Positions 1 through 10,771 are shown, counted from the first letter of the stretch. The stretch is 64,000 nt of DNA from Symsagittifera roscoffensis (GCF_963678635.1 NC_087070.1:21993461-22057460); one strand, 5' to 3'. Program-made: numbers and translations. The notes: generated by a model from the sequence alone, not told the origin.

Positions 1-1156
1 TGGTTTCTGATTCTGAAAATGCGTTTCGATTTTTTGAAAATCTTTTTCGTGTTATTTGTTTTTGTTTAGTTATTATTTTTCTCTTTAGTGTTTGTCGTTT
101 TGTTCGAATGTATCCAACTGTTTGTGTATGAGGTGTGATTACAAGGTCGTATTTTTTGTTATCTATTTCACAATTGTGTAAAACGATTGTTTGTTCATTT
201 CCTAGGTTTTTAAATGACATAAGGTTTAGGATGACGGGTGCAAAAGGTTGTTAAATGATTTCTATTTGCTTAAACTGTTAGTCCTTACGATTTTTTGGTT
301 AGCTTAACCTGGGTCTATTTGTTCAGGGTTGGAGAGAAAAGTATATCTATTCCGAAGAATGATTTTTTACTTTCTCGTGGATAGTATAAGCTAAGGTGTT
401 AACTTACTTAATCTTACTTAAGGGTAGTGATTGTGTTCAAGGGTTGGAGAATAGTAAATCGATCCACAAGGTTCAGGTATAATTAGAACGCGAGTAGTTC
501 GTTAGATACTATTTTAAACTTACTAAGTCTAAGATTTATCCTGGGTCTGGTAAGAGGGGGGATCAAGTGAAGGATGAATAACCGAAGTTCTTCACTGTTT
601 ATCTTAATTTGAATGATTAGTTTTGTTTTTTGTAAAAATTTCTCTTAGTCCTGGGTTTTTAGAAAGGGTTGGATAGTGAATCGACGTTTGAGGTCGTTAG
701 ACACTAGTTAAGTGGGTGGGGGAGAACAAAGTTGTTCTTTTTTGATCCAAGGATAGGCCTTGATGATCAAGTTTTAAATTTAATTAAATAGAAAATGATT
801 TAAGATCCAAGGATAAGCCTTGATGATCTGATTTTAAATTTAAGTGAATTTAAGTTTTAAAATGATTTAAATTTGTGTAAGGAAAAGATTTAGTGTTTTT
901 ATGATATTAGTGAGCTTATGAATGCTGTTATGTTTAGGTGATGAAGCTGGAACAACAGGATGATTTATGATTACTAACCATTTATTGTCATGCTACTAAT
1001 TTTTATTTTGATTTTTCAATAAATATTTTTCAAACATGTTTTGTATATTACTGCAGAATTTTAGGAAAACGATCTGAGATCTTTTTATCAATCGTTATTG
1101 TATATTAATAATTTTGTTTAGCGCCTGAAATGATTTTGAAGATTGACTTCAAAATT
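1..1156. other. Non-coding stretch with short degenerate repeats
   Basis: No convincing reading frame. A segment of about 60 bp is repeated in tandem at roughly 744-803 and 803-860 (both begin GATCCAAGGATA and contain GCCTTGATGATC). A looser repeat built on CCTGGGTCT and GGGTTGGA recurs near 308, 435, 540 and 655. The stretch lies on the far side of the open frame at 1157-1537 and may be internal sequence of the retroelement whose LTR fragment begins at 1533, but I see no protein motif to support that. Confidence 0.4.
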
Positions 1157-1537
1157 TTATGTTTGTAAATGAAAATCTAAATTCATTGCTAGTAGTATTC
1201 TAAATACAAAAGTTTGTGTTGGCTTTTGCCAAACTATCATATAACTATAGGGTAAGTTTCTACTTTGTCGTATGTCGTCTCTGGTTCGAGGTCTTCTTCC
1301 ATTTCCGGGTAGTTCTGTTATCGTTCGGAATATTGGTTCTGATCTATTGAGTCGTAGAGACATTTCGATTAAATTATCGTCGTATAACATTTTGTTAATG
1401 TTTTGTCTAATTTCTAATCTATTATTGGTTAATTCTAAGCTATTAAGGTCTTGTTCGAGACTTATGGTCGCACCAGATGAGTTAGGACCGAAGTGTAACT
1501 CATAGAGTAATTTCGGATAGGGTACACCGTCTGCTCG
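1157..1537 (-). CDS. Uncharacterised open frame beside an LTR fragment
   Basis: The minus strand stays open for about 126 codons, from a stop at the LTR-like repeat border down to the stop near 1157. An internal ATG at 1388-1390 gives 77 residues. The sequence is polar and basic (for example ELPGNGRRPRTRDD) and has no membrane segment or zinc knuckle. It starts exactly where similarity to the LTR of the retroelement copies at 36.7 and 38.9 kb ends, which would fit the first codons of a Gag-like gene downstream of a 5' LTR. That reading rests only on position. The stretch upstream of the internal ATG has no start codon, so it may be a remnant. Confidence 0.3.
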   Translation of the reverse strand, partial: RADGVPYPKLLYELHFGPNSSGATISLEQDLNSLELTNNRLEIRQNINKMLYDDNLIEMSLRLNRSEPIFRTITELPGNGRRPRTRDDIRQSRNLPYSYMIVWQKPTQTFVFRILLAMNLDFHLQT

Positions 1538-1800
1538 TCACGCTATCTTATTTTCGGCCGGATAGATTCGTGCAACTTCTTAGTCTAATACCGATCCTAA
1601 TCTTACTCTTATACTATCTAGTCTCAGGTTGTTTAACTAGTCTCTGCTAGGCTCAATAGATCTAGGGTATACTGGTTTATTGCGGCTGCTGAAGTACTCG
1701 GGAGAGTCCAACTAACTTCTAAGTTAAATTCAAATCTCTCTGGTGCTGAAATTACAAGTAATTTCAGCACTTACAAATAAGTGGATTGTTAGTTAGATGG
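1533..1800 (-). repeat. LTR fragment of the Ty3-like family
   Basis: This stretch aligns by eye with 36696-36900 and 38916-39150: the same order of CTCGTCACGC, TTATTTTCGGCCG, CTTAGTCTAATACC and the palindrome GTGCTGAA...TTCAGCAC. Related copies have their coding frames on the minus strand, so this fragment is taken as minus. It is clearly more diverged from the copies at 36.7 and 38.9 kb than those two are from each other. Confidence 0.65.
1743..1770 (-). other. Perfect 13-bp hairpin in LTR fragment
   Basis: GTGCTGAAATTAC, a 2-nt loop, then its exact reverse complement. The same hairpin with different base pairs occurs at 36856-36883, 39109-39136, 34104-34128 and 55435-55458, so the fold is kept while the sequence changes. 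A role in 3' end formation or RNA packaging is possible but not shown. Confidence 0.7.
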
Positions 1801-2245
1801 ATCATGATTGGTTAATATTAAATACTTTACATTGGTAAAATATCTAATTTATCCAATCATAAAATGTAGTTTAGATCAGGTTCCACTTTGTTGCCCCTCT
1901 CCAAATGACAAATACCGTCTTCCCCAAAATCATGCATACAAAAAGTTATTTATGAAGACCAAATGTGTTTCGAATTGTGCAATTACGATATCAATTTGCA
2001 TTCACAAAGTTTTTTTTGAGAAAAAAGCGAGTCCAATTTGGGACTTTTTGAAATTTTTCTTGAAAAACAAAACCATGTATCACGCTCTTTTACATGGCAC
2101 TTTTTCGTGCTCTGCTGACTAGGTTTGTAAGGTAAAGATATTTTGGATGATTGAAAACATTGGGTTAAACTTAAAGGACCAAACATCACTTGAATCAGTT
2201 TTTTTTGCTTCTCATACTTTTTAGCAAACATAGAAAAAATATATC
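1801..2245. other. Spacer, nothing recognised
   Basis: Low-complexity AT-rich DNA downstream of the minus-strand gene that ends at 2246. Overlapping open frames on both strands show no motif and no coding bias. Confidence 0.4.
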
Positions 2246-3655
2246 TCACCCCTCTACTGAGATGTCATTTGGCATACAAAAAGATTTCGACGCTTTTTTG
2301 TCGACAAATAAATCCGCCAAAGGTAAATTCAAATCATTTAATTTTGGCGGTATGAAAGCAAAAGCTTGCCAATAACATTGCACTACTGGTCTAAAATTGC
2401 TTTGAAGACCTAGACAAATTTGGGTAACGTTGTCCTTAATCTTATGAAGATCGCTTTGATGCATCACACAGACTTCGCATATCGCAACTTCGAACTTGGT
2501 GCAATCATTCTCGAGCCAATATCGGCGAGTTTCGTTCGTGAAAGTGTGTTCGGTATGGCAAGAATCGGAATCACAGACGCAAATAGTTTCTACCATTAGA
2601 TCTGTTTCGTTTGAGATCGATCCGAATTCTATTCTCTTTAGGTTGTCTGGAACACAAAGCGTGTTGATGAAACCTGCGTGAGCTGTAACCTCCTTTGGAA
2701 AATAATCCAATCCGTTTTTGGACGAATAAAAACGAGCTTTAATTGAGGAATTAGGTCTCCTTGGCGATGCGAAAATTCGAGGAAGGAAACTTTTGATCAG
2801 ATTATCTTCAAGGTTGACGTAACAATAACTGCACTTCCAAGAAAACTCCACTGTTTTGTACTTTTCTAAGTCAAAATAAACATCTAAAGCCTTGCTCTGC
2901 AAAGCTGTGTCAATTACAGATAACTTTGCCAGACTGTGAACAAATTTTGGCAAGCCAATAACCACGCTTGTTTGGCGTAATGAAACTTTTTGAAGTTTTG
3001 AAAACCAAGACAAATTCATAGGAAAATGACCATCAACTAAATACTCAGGTTTTGTCGTAACGTTATTGAACAATAATTCTTGTATCCCAAAAAAAATCAT
3101 TTGGAAACCTGAAGTTACTTTGAACGACACTTTTGCTGAAGGAGCACAATCAGCCACAATTAATTTTCGAATAGCATAATTAATGAAGTATAACCTATCA
3201 AAAAGCGGCTCTATTATGTTCAAACTTGTTTTCGAAAATATTAAATCTATGACTTTAAAGTCGGTGCCAAGAGACTTCATAATTGGGGTAGGTAATGTGG
3301 CGTTAGTAAAAAAAATGTTGTTGTGATCGTACTTCTTAACCTCTTCGACGCCGAAAATTTCAAAGTTTTGGCCGATGGTTTGCCCAGAGCTCAATTGTTC
3401 TATTGAAAAAACCAAGTATGGAATCTTTTCAGGCTGCCAACATAGCCGACAGTATTTCAAGTTGTAAGGACTAAAAAAACTACAATAGCACGGCTGCTCG
3501 TTTTTGATCGGAGAAGTTAGTTCTGCAATACCACAAGGAACCGCAGCTTTATAACGGAGCGGAAGAATGCTTTTAAGTTTGAGACTGTCTCTTTCCGATG
3601 AAGCCCTGCGATAATCAAGACCAATAAACATCCAATAGTATAGAAGTTGATACAT
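2246..3655 (-). CDS. Hypothetical protein, possibly extracellular LRR-like
   Basis: The longest intact frame in the window: 492 codons from 3724, or 469 from the internal ATG at 3653-3655, which I prefer. A splice acceptor (TTTTAGTTTTCAG) precedes GGAACTCAGG just upstream of that ATG, so the longer form would read through intron sequence. The N-terminus has a short hydrophobic run (MYQLLYYWMFIGL) that could be a weak signal sequence. A Cys-bearing patch follows (PCGIAEL, PCYCS, YCRLCW). The middle (roughly residues 130-310) has irregular leucine/isoleucine/asparagine spacing reminiscent of degenerate leucine-rich repeats. A second Cys cluster (ICVCDSDSC, CEVCV) lies at about 390-430. There is no clear C-terminal anchor. 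I do not recognise the family. The absence of stops over 1.4 kb argues for a real host gene or exon. Confidence 0.6.
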   Translation of the reverse strand: MYQLLYYWMFIGLDYRRASSERDSLKLKSILPLRYKAAVPCGIAELTSPIKNEQPCYCSFFSPYNLKYCRLCWQPEKIPYLVFSIEQLSSGQTIGQNFEIFGVEEVKKYDHNNIFFTNATLPTPIMKSLGTDFKVIDLIFSKTSLNIIEPLFDRLYFINYAIRKLIVADCAPSAKVSFKVTSGFQMIFFGIQELLFNNVTTKPEYLVDGHFPMNLSWFSKLQKVSLRQTSVVIGLPKFVHSLAKLSVIDTALQSKALDVYFDLEKYKTVEFSWKCSYCYVNLEDNLIKSFLPRIFASPRRPNSSIKARFYSSKNGLDYFPKEVTAHAGFINTLCVPDNLKRIEFGSISNETDLMVETICVCDSDSCHTEHTFTNETRRYWLENDCTKFEVAICEVCVMHQSDLHKIKDNVTQICLGLQSNFRPVVQCYWQAFAFIPPKLNDLNLPLADLFVDKKASKSFCMPNDISVEG

Positions 3656-4014
3656 TTTGGACTCCTGAGTTCCCTGAAAACTAAAAATGATAAAGAAGTA
3701 GTCAATGACGCAGTCTTCTTTCAAGCAACGTTGAGAAAAAACGTTTCAAAAAGCAACCTGTTAGATCCCATACAATGTCTTCAAGCAATCAACTACATTT
3801 TGTGCAAATGGAATGAATGTGTTAATTTAATGCGCTACGCAATCTTACACGACAAAAATATTTAGGTACAAACTTACAGCAACAAACAAAACAAGACTGC
3901 TCGTATGGCCCTGAAGGTTTCTACTGCGCTCTAAAGTCAATCAAAGTTTCTTTTTTTTTGAATAATTTTAGCGGTTTTTCTTAATTTCCCCCACACTCTA
4001 TGCTAAAAACAAAC

Positions 4015-4205
4015 TGAACTAACTGTTCCAACTTTCGATACGAAAGTAACAGAATATTTCTGCTCGGGAAAGAACGATACGAAAGAACTTTTTTTTCTAA
4101 TATCATTCGAAAAGAATTGTTGTCCTGAGCTTAAATTTGAAAAAAATATATCACCTGTGATCAATTTTGGTAAAGTTACAGGGGTTTAAAGATTGCCATT
4201 AAAGG
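4015..4205 (+). repeat. Dispersed repeat, copy 1
   Basis: Shares a series of words in the same order with 22310-22530: TTGTTGTCCTGAGC, CCTGTGAT, then GGGGTTT and AAGATTGCCA. Possibly a small non-autonomous DNA element; termini not resolved. Confidence 0.5.
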
Positions 4206-4544
4206 TTTAAAGGTTTAAAGAAATAGTTCCAAATTGGTTGAAAGAAGCTTGTATTTGCCATAAGTGATTTGTTACAAGGACCAAATTTTTTCCTTTTGTA
4301 CTTTATATGGCGTGTGGGGGGATAATTTTTATTTAAAAAAATTTAAATTTTAGCGAAAAATTTTTACTCTGCTTTTTTTAATTTACTTTTTAAAGTTATT
4401 GCAGCTCCATAGAGCTTAAAATGCAATTGAAAGATTCAGGGCTTTGCCTTGATACGAGCAGTCTTGTTTGCGTTTGTTAACTTTTTATTAATAGCATTGC
4501 TAGCCTTAGTTCCAACAGGAGTAGAAAAAATTTGACAATTATTT

Positions 4545-4590
4545 TTAATAGCACAAAATATATCGCGCGTTAATTAGCCCAGTTTGATTT
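4545..4590 (-). repeat. Dispersed repeat, inverted end piece
   Basis: Its reverse complement contains CGCGATATATTTTGTGCT, an exact 18-nt match to 22535-22552, preceded by a similar CCAGTTTGG block. It is therefore the far end of the element seen at 22.3 kb, placed in opposite orientation to copy 1. Confidence 0.5.
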
Positions 4591-5000
4591 TTAGTCGTCA
4601 AAGCAGTCTACAATCAGACAATTAAGACAACGCAGAAACCATTATATCTTGAAATCTCATTTTTACACCAAAGTTTCTGGATCATAAGTGAAATATTATT
4701 CTAATTTCCTTTGGCAACAATCTTTCAGACTGTATAAAAAAGTTAGATCAAAAAATGTCGAAATATGTCCGGACAAAAAATCACCTTGAACAAACAAATT
4801 TCATCTATATTTTCAAAAATTGGAGCAACAACAGACAGAAAAGTGTCAACGAATTCAAGACGAACGAAAAAACGACTGAGTTGTTTTTGAGGTATTTAAT
4901 GGGGGAAAATGCTGTGAATTTTTTTTAGTTATAGTTTTTGGCTTGAAATTATACTTTTGTGTAATTGTTCAATTAAAAAGTTAGCGCAAAATTGGCTAGT

Positions 5001-5200
5001 NNNNNNNNNNNNNNNNNNNNNNNNNNNNNNNNNNNNNNNNNNNNNNNNNNNNNNNNNNNNNNNNNNNNNNNNNNNNNNNNNNNNNNNNNNNNNNNNNNNN
5101 NNNNNNNNNNNNNNNNNNNNNNNNNNNNNNNNNNNNNNNNNNNNNNNNNNNNNNNNNNNNNNNNNNNNNNNNNNNNNNNNNNNNNNNNNNNNNNNNNNNN
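5001..5200. other. Assembly gap (200 N)
   Basis: Run of exactly 200 N. The bases either side show no obvious continuity. Confidence 0.98.
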
Positions 5201-5595
5201 CCTCTATCAAACAACACACGGTTTCATTTTATCTGCTGCTGGTATTTTCCTGAAACAACAAAAAAACTTTTAGTTCAAAAATAACAAACCGATACAAAGT
5301 TTTTTTTTGCGGTAAGCTGTGATTTTAATCGTAATTTTGAATGGCTGGTATTTTATTTCAACAGAATTATTCTACGATATCTTGAATTCGTATGCTAAAT
5401 AGTGGCTATGGTTCCTCTCTTATTCTGATTTCTAGTATCCATTTTGTTCAGCAATCTAAGTTAAATCTATGAAAATTTTCTAAATGTGACCTCGATAGAA
5501 ATTAAGCTGATTATATGGAAATAAGAAACGCGTAAAAACCATTGAGCTCATTGACACTTTTGAGGGAGAAAATAAGTTAGTAGGCCAACGAATGC
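5201..5595. other. 3' flank of claudin-like gene
   Basis: AT-rich DNA downstream (on the minus strand) of the stop codon at 5596-5598. No open frame or repeat recognised; probably 3' untranslated and intergenic sequence. Confidence 0.35.
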
Positions 5596-5831
5596 TCATA
5601 GGGAAAGGTTTTTTAAGAATGGCAATCTCCATATCAGCAACGTCTCACCCAATTCCTCACTTTCCTCAGACTGCTCCTTCTTTTTGCAGCATGCAGCCAA
5701 ACAAGCCATTATGAGACAGAGAACTTCAAAACAGAAACAGGTCCAGTGAAATCCCATTCCAATCTGAACTTCCGGAGAGCTGTTCGGAAATGTCGCAGTT
5801 ATATAGGCTGCTGCGGTTACACCGAAGGTGG
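5596..5831 (-). CDS. Claudin-like four-TM protein, last coding exon
   Basis: Terminal coding exon. The acceptor is TTGTTTTAG directly before 5831, and the stop TGA is at 5598-5596. Read after the exon at 6727-6873, the frame joins cleanly (one leftover base plus two). The exon encodes the end of a third membrane segment (TTFGVTAAAYITATF), a short extracellular loop with a possible N-glycosylation site (NSS), a fourth membrane segment (HWTCFCFEVLCLIMACLAAC) and a charged cytoplasmic tail starting CKKKEQSEESEE. This topology fits the claudin/PMP22/EMP class of tetraspan membrane proteins, where TM3 and TM4 flank a small second loop. The exact family is inferred from topology only. The first exon or exons, with TM1 and the diagnostic first loop, were not found. 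Confidence 0.7.
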
Positions 5832-6726
5832 CTAAAACAAAAGAAAAAATACTGTATGTAAATTAGTTTTTATATATATAAACCTATTAGGCGAAAGCCA
5901 TATTAGCGAAAAGAAAGTGTTAAAGGTAGGCCAAAGTTTGGATGATAAAAGTGTCTATTCTAGCAAAAATCTTCAGATTGTGCTGATACAGTATACATAG
6001 TGTAATTTTGTTTCAATGAGTCTTCTAGTTGTACGTATTTAGCAGATCGAATTTAAGAGACCTTAAATAGTCACATTTGACGATCCGTTTTTTATAGTTT
6101 TAGAAGTATTGTATGTGGGGTCCAGATTTAATTTGCAAATTGTCAGTGATCAGTCGAAAACAGAAACTTAAAAAATTAGTGATTTTTTCATTAAACTCAC
6201 TTTGTTAAATATGGCCTATGAGTTCCCGTTAGTGTATTTTGTGGCAGCAGAGGTTTTAAGCTGCTGGTTACAAAATTATCTAAAAAAAACGATGAGAAAT
6301 TTAATTCCGTCTAGTTAATTTTCGAAAAATCAATTTGTATTTAATACAGTCATCATAAGAAAAAATTTAAAAAATGGAAATTTTTCTGCTCTAAAAATCA
6401 ACAATGGGGAATTTTAAAAGTTTAGTTTTTTTTTCAAAACCAGTTTTCATGATAATTCTTGTAATTATGGTAATTTAAATTCCTTTTTGAGTGTCATTGA
6501 GATAAAAAATTTTCATCTCCAATCATCAAAAAGAAGAAAATTTAAGATCTAAATGATATTGAAAAAAAGAAACTTAAGTTCACAGTTATTATTAAAACTA
6601 TCATGAGAACAGGTTTTGAAAAATCAAAGTATTCATGTTCATTTGAAATCAAGAGAAACTAGCTTTCAATTTCTTCTCTGAATATATTTCGATCGAACAA
6701 AACAAGAACTATATTCAATAACTCAC
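5832..6726 (-). other. Intron of claudin-like gene
   Basis: About 895 bp between donor GTGAGT (read on the minus strand, ending exon 6727-6873) and acceptor TTTTAG. AT-rich with no other feature seen. Confidence 0.65.
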
Positions 6727-6873
6727 TTGCAATCCCTTCGAAGACTATCAGCATAATCATGAAACATCTATTTTGCCTGCATTTATTGCTGCATGTGGCT
6801 GCGCCAAATAGTGCGATGCTCACAATGTTGAAAACAAACGCCAGAGTATGCAGCGCGAACGAAGCTGCTGTCT
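6727..6873 (-). CDS. Claudin-like four-TM protein, internal exon
   Basis: Bounded by acceptor TTTCAG (at 6874-6879, minus strand) and donor GTGAGT. The 147-bp exon reads through without stops in the frame that joins the exon at 5596-5831. It encodes one hydrophobic segment (ALHTLAFVFNIVSIALFG), a short Cys-bearing loop (CSNKCRQNRC) and the start of the next segment (FMIMLIVFEGIA). These would be TM2, the intracellular loop and TM3 of a tetraspan claudin/PMP22-type protein. The upstream exon carrying TM1 and the large first loop is not recognised between 6880 and 9600; a GTGAGT at about 7132 (minus) lacks a good frame in the required phase. Confidence 0.68.
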
Positions 6874-7149
6874 CTGAAACAAAAATTGTTCGATTTCATA
6901 TGTTTCGAAAATTAAGGAAACATCTTACTGATTTCGGCTATAACGTGTAGCTTTTTGACTGTGATTATCAAAAATTTAATTGAGCTTATAATATGAGAAA
7001 TTTGCTAGCTTGAGTTCATTAGCGGACGACTTTTAGTTGCCTCGTCAGCATATAGATGAAATTTTCATATTAGTAAGCGCATGCGTAGCATCATGCAACT
7101 TATCAGGATCATGTAGATTCTATCTGCAATACTCACCCGCACCGAAGTT

Positions 7150-7365
7150 TCATGGATAATAATTGATTATATTGGATTTTTGTTGACAGTCTCAAAAAAA
7201 TTACAAAAATAATCGATTATAATCGATTAAAAATGGATTATAATGATACTATTTTTTTAAGCAATATAATCGATTATAATCGATTATTTTTGGAAGAAAA
7301 TGAAACTTGTTTTTAAAGCAAATTAATCCATTTTTAATCGATTATAATCGGTTATAATTGCGAAT
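7150..7365. repeat. AT-rich palindromic array built on TAATCGATTA
   Basis: Several copies of AATCGATTATAATCGATT, which equals its own reverse complement, mixed with ATGGATTATAATG variants. The same array occurs at 23840-24095. The 10-mer TAATCGATTA has the layout of a paired-type homeodomain dimer site, but a simple-sequence repeat is the plainer reading. Confidence 0.75.
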
Positions 7366-7680
7366 TTCTTCTTTTAAATTTTCAGGAAAACTGTTATCAA
7401 TGTCAGTTGCTTAGTATGGAATAAATTTAATTCTTTTGTTTTTTTTTGACCATTTTTTTCAAATATTCGAAAAAAACTGATGAAATTGTGCCACCTCAAA
7501 TTGACTTTTAAACGCAGTTAATTTCAAACATGACAAAATATGAGTAATAATCCTTCGTAATTTTGTATTTTACTCTGGACCCTGGAAACATTATACCCTG
7601 AAACGTTATTTCGTGATTATGATTAATTATGACTGACCCAGTTTATCCTTCTTGTTAATCCAGAAAATATTACTTGAATT

Positions 7681-8109
7681 TTATGGTCGGGGCTTGCAGC
7701 TATTATGGTAAATGGTTCTCGCGAACAAAGAAGACTGGTTAACTTCATAAGATTTGAATTCTACTTCACTGGGGGATTGAATTATGCATCCTGTAAAATT
7801 TTTAAAAAGTCTTTTTTTTGTTTGTTGAAACCATTTACCATTTTTTCTGCCCATCCCGACCAAGATGTTTTCAGCTGTATACAAAATTTTAGAGCGGAAT
7901 TTTCTATTTCTAATGGGATATGAAAAAACTTTTGAAATGGAAATTTCCGCTAAATTCCGGAGATTCAAAATACTTTTTTTAAAACTATTTTTCAGTATGA
8001 CTTTGCAAAGAAATAAATAGTTAAATTGGTGATATTTTAAGTGGAGGGGGATGTTCAAATGGAGGCGGGGATATTTAAATAGTGGCGTGTCACGCAGCCA
8101 AATACCCAA
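7681..8109 (-). CDS. Hypothetical 142-codon frame, doubtful
   Basis: An open minus-strand frame, basic and rich in K, N and F, without recognisable domain, signal or membrane segment. The surrounding DNA is repeat-like. It may be a fragment of an old element or chance. I list it only because of its length relative to the AT-rich background. Confidence 0.2.
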   Translation of the reverse strand: MGIWLRDTPLFKYPRLHLNIPLHLKYHQFNYLFLCKVILKNSFKKSILNLRNLAEISISKVFSYPIRNRKFRSKILYTAENILVGMGRKNGKWFQQTKKRLFKNFTGCIIQSPSEVEFKSYEVNQSSLFARTIYHNSCKPRP

Positions 8110-9480
8110 ATAGCCGAAAAAAAATTTCGTTCCCGGATCGCAGAAAAATAATTTCGTTCATAAAACCCAACCTCTCCATAGTTTAAGAACTCCAACAAAC
8201 TTAGTTGAAAAACATTGTTTTCTTTTTTCTTATTTAGGGTATCCTTTTCTCAACACCCCCTCCCCCTGTCCCCCCAATCGAAAATGTATAACAACCCAGG
8301 AGCGGATCTAAGAATTTCTCGAGGAGGGGGTGCAAGGGCAAATGTTTAAACTTAAAACCAGCCAGAAATTTTGCAGCAAAGCCAAAGATGCAAAAAATTA
8401 TCTGAAATAATGAATGATAAATTTTCATAACAACCCTGGGTGAGTTAAAACCCAAGAAGTTTTAGGGTTTGGAGAAGTTTTAGGGTTTGGAAAAGTGGGA
8501 TCCTTTGGATGGTGAGGGGTCGACTCCTTGTGTAGTAGTCGGGCTTTTATTGTTATTTAATTGAAAGAAACAAAAAGTATTAAAAGTAGGTTTTGACTGT
8601 GTTCGACTTTCGACTTATGTTTTGACTTTCCCTGACTAAAGTTTTGATTAGAATGACAAATTAGAATAATTAGAGTAATTGTGTTGGTATATCATCGCCT
8701 TACATCCGAAATTTATGGCTGGAGCATATGTATGTATGGCTGAGCATTGTCTTTTTTAAGGGAATTAATTCTTTATCATCATCATCATCCTAGCTAACTT
8801 GAAATTATATTTTCAGATTTCGTTTGTCTTTTATTTATTGCAAGACTTAATTATTGCTTGAATTCGTGACTAAAAAAGGTCAGTATAGAATTTGTGTTCA
8901 GTCTTAGTTTTTGACAAAAATTCCATCGATTGTGGGTAGTAAGACAACCTAGCCATTGAAGATGAGGGGTAAGCTAACAAAATAATTTCAAGTAGCGGGG
9001 AAATGGGAGAGACAAACATATGACAAAATTTAATTTTTTTTAAAATCTTTTCAAGGAAATTTCCCTGGAGTTGAGATCTGCCTTTCATCCGAGAATTCAG
9101 AAAATGTAAGTGACTCGTTTGACCTTTTTCTTACTTAGCTTTTAAAGAAACATATGGATAAATTGAGCAATCTCCCACGCATTCTCGCGTGAGGGGGAGA
9201 TAGCCCAATAGGTACTTGAGACATGTCGGTCTCTGTAACCATGATATGTGCTTGTTGTCAATTTATCTGGCAGATCTTTAACGATTTAATAAATCTGGCA
9301 GATTCATTTTTGCGTTTAATAAAAACATGTGCTATTATATATACAACCATTCATAAACTGGTTTTAATGCCAGACGATGGTTACGAATAGCCATTATCAA
9401 TTGGTAAGAATAAGACAGAAAGACTGGATGTTTTTCAATAGCTGGTTAAATATAGGAAATGTTTTGTCTCTAATCCTTCT
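8110..9480. other. Repeat-rich intergenic DNA
   Basis: No gene. It holds C-rich and G-rich short runs near 8260-8330; a fragment around 8312-8330 (GGATCTAAGAATTTCTCGAG) resembling 55147-55170 inside the insertion of the A' arm; direct repeats GAAGTTTTAGGGTTTGGA near 8456-8490; an ATC trinucleotide run near 8778-8790; and one minisatellite-like unit (TATGTATGGCTGAGCATTG) near 8729. Confidence 0.4.
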
Positions 9481-9486
9481 ATCAGA

Positions 9487-9630
9487 TTACATTATGCATA
9501 TGTATATATGGCTGGGCATATGTATGTATGGCTGGGCATATGTATGTATGGCGGGGCATATGTATGTATAAGGCTGAGCATATGTATGTATGTATGGCGA
9601 AGCATATGTATGAATGTATGGCTGAGCATT
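9487..9630 (+). repeat. Minisatellite, about 24-bp unit
   Basis: Five to six imperfect copies of a unit containing GGCTGGGCATATGTATGTAT. Copies differ by inserted TATG steps and by GGCGGGG/GGCTGAG variants. It sits immediately outside the left repeat block of the composite transposon. Confidence 0.85.
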
Positions 9631-9639
9631 GCGTTAGTT

Positions 9640-10440
9640 TTTACGAATTGTTGTTGCAACACCTAGCTTAAGCAAATTCAAGTTTGGTGCAATCCATTCG
9701 TGAAATAGTTTGGTACAATCCATTCGCTTGGGTCCAGGTGTTTTTGTGCTTAGCTTGTGTTTGTTTAAAAATTTGATACATTTCTCTTGAGACATGCATC
9801 AAATTTCCGTTGGGTTTTTGCGAATTATTGTACCACACCTAGTGAAAGCAAATTAAGATTTGGCGCAATCCATTCGGTAAATGGTTAGGTACTATGTATT
9901 TTTTTAATTCAGGTTTTATTGAGAACATCTTCGGTTTTTATCAATTTTAACGCAGCTCTCATGAGACCTGTATCAATTTTGCGTTTATTGTTGCGAAGTG
10001 TTGTTGCCACACCTAGTGAAAGCAAAATAAGGTTTGGCGCAATCCACTCGTTAAATAGTTTGGTACAATCCATTCGCTTTCAACCAGTTTTTTTTGTACG
10101 CAGCTTCTGTTTATTTTCAACTTTGATGCAGTTGTCATGAGACCTGTGTCAAACTTGGGTTAGCTTTTCTTCGGATTGTTCTTGACACCTGGTAAAGGCA
10201 AATTAAGGTTTGGTGCAATCCATTCGTTAAATAGTTTGGTACAATCCTTTCGCTTTGAACCAGATGTTTTTTTGTGCTCAGCTGTTTGTTTTCAACTTTG
10301 ATGCGGTTTTCATGAACTGTTTAAAACTTGCGTTAATTTTCTGCAATGTGTTTTCGTCATACCTAGTTGAAACAAGAAAAAATTTGGTGAAACCATTTTT
10401 GAAAAGTTTGTTACATTTTTATGCTGTGAACAGAAGTTTC
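9640..10440 (+). repeat. Left 176-bp tandem repeats with paired motif
   Basis: Four to five units with a spacing of about 173-177 bp, judged from the motif starts 9682, 9858, 10031, 10208 and about 10384. Most units carry two copies of TTTGGTGCAATCCATTCG or a close variant about 25 bp apart (for example 10031 and 10057). Units also share CACCTAGTGAAAGCAAA before the first motif and a TTTTGATGCAG...CATGAGACCTG block after the second. The core matches the 29-bp satellite at 18.96-22.28 kb, in the same orientation. This is the expected place for subterminal transposase-binding repeats of a CACTA-type element. Confidence 0.8.
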
Positions 10441-10703
10441 GTTTTTTATTTTTGAAATACCAGACTCGTTTTATTCTTATTGCGTTTTGAGAACATTTTG
10501 AAGGTCGTTATATTAGCTGGATGTTTCATTGTTCTGATTCTCTCTAGGAGTTCAAAAAAATTATAAACTCGAGTTTGGATCGTCTCGATGGTATAACGAA
10601 TAGAATTGATTAATCTACGCTTATGCTGAGTGAGGCTGTAGGTAATATGATCAAAACACACGTGGATCAAACTCTCCGTCTGGAAAAATTTTTAAGATCT
10701 CTG

Positions 10704-10771
10704 GTAAGTTGTTGTTTTGCTAATTGTTGTTTTTGAGAAATTTGTAATTTAGAACGCTTTTTCTGCAACAG
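10704..10771 (+). other. Small intron in BEN-like gene
   Basis: 68-bp intron with strong borders GTAAGT and TTTCTGCAACAG. Removing it keeps one open frame (SL then IGKV), which supports both exons. Confidence 0.65.

Larger units (their letters stand above)
3725..4995. other. Intergenic DNA with dispersed repeat pieces
   Basis: AT-rich, without coding signal. It contains two pieces of a dispersed element (annotated separately) and a short direct repeat of TTTAAAGG near 4200-4220. The upstream exon or exons of the minus-strand gene at 2246-3655 would have to lie here or further right, but I could not identify one. Confidence 0.4.

Noticed and set aside
4929-5273. Open frames spanning the N run
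   Set aside because: They consist almost wholly of undefined bases.
7100-7140. Extra 5' exon of the claudin-like gene (donor GTGAGT near 7132, minus)
   Set aside because: In the phase needed to join 6873 there is a stop a few codons upstream, so I could not support it.
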